DNA from: Clostridia bacterium
GTDB taxonomy: Bacteria; Bacillota; Clostridia; Peptostreptococcales; Anaerovoracaceae
Reading direction: 5' to 3'
DNA length: 6,041 nucleotides
NCBI GenBank assembly: GCA_024682015.1
Contig: JAIKZT010000074.1
Span: forward strand, 1-6,041
The notes below the pieces were generated by a model. The model had not been told where the DNA came from, did not search any database, and saw only the letters and a program-made list of their open reading frames with translations. Positions within the stretch are counted from its first letter, which is position 1; the number at the start of each line of letters is the position of its first letter. Below are positions 6,033 through 6,041 of this stretch, piece after piece. A program made the position numbers and the translations under genes.

Positions 6033-6041
6033 GCGAACTTC

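Overview
The window is a compact six-gene, plus-strand block for making a cell-surface polysaccharide. It is GC-rich (about 60% G+C in the stretch I counted) and has almost no non-coding DNA. CsaB-type pyruvyl transferase, a DUF4330 protein, an O-antigen ligase/polymerase-like membrane protein, a WecC-type dehydrogenase and a WecG/TagA glycosyltransferase together point to the Bacillota. A diderm Negativicutes-like organism is my best guess, because I recall DUF4330 beside csaB and O-antigen-ligase-like genes there. That placement is an inference from gene content, not from a marker gene.

Layout. 2-628: C-terminal part of CsaB, cut by the window edge. 632-1795: a GT-B glycosyltransferase resembling teichuronic-acid TuaH. 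A 53-base AT-richer gap follows, the only real intergenic space. 1849-2385: DUF4330, a small membrane-anchored protein of unknown function. 2392-4041: a polytopic Wzy/WaaL-superfamily protein. 4038-5303: WecC, making UDP-ManNAcA. 5304-6032: a WecG/TagA/CpsF glycosyltransferase. A Shine-Dalgarno-like GGAGG overlaps the last stop region, so the operon probably continues to the right.

How the genes fit together. WecC would oxidise UDP-ManNAc to UDP-ManNAcA. WecG/TagA would add ManNAc or ManNAcA to a GlcNAc-diphospho-lipid. The TuaH-like enzyme would add another sugar. CsaB would put a pyruvyl ketal on a repeat-unit sugar. The Wzy/WaaL-like protein would polymerise or transfer the lipid-linked glycan outside the membrane. 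DUF4330 sits between the cytoplasmic and membrane steps and may be an accessory factor. Junctions are very tight (3, 53, 6, -4 and 0 bases), so one transcript with translational coupling is likely. No RNA genes, CRISPR, mobile elements, clear terminators or broken genes were seen. The most informative points are the chemical tension between CsaB and WecC, the unassigned DUF4330 protein, and the missing ligase-type histidine in the Wzy/WaaL-like protein.
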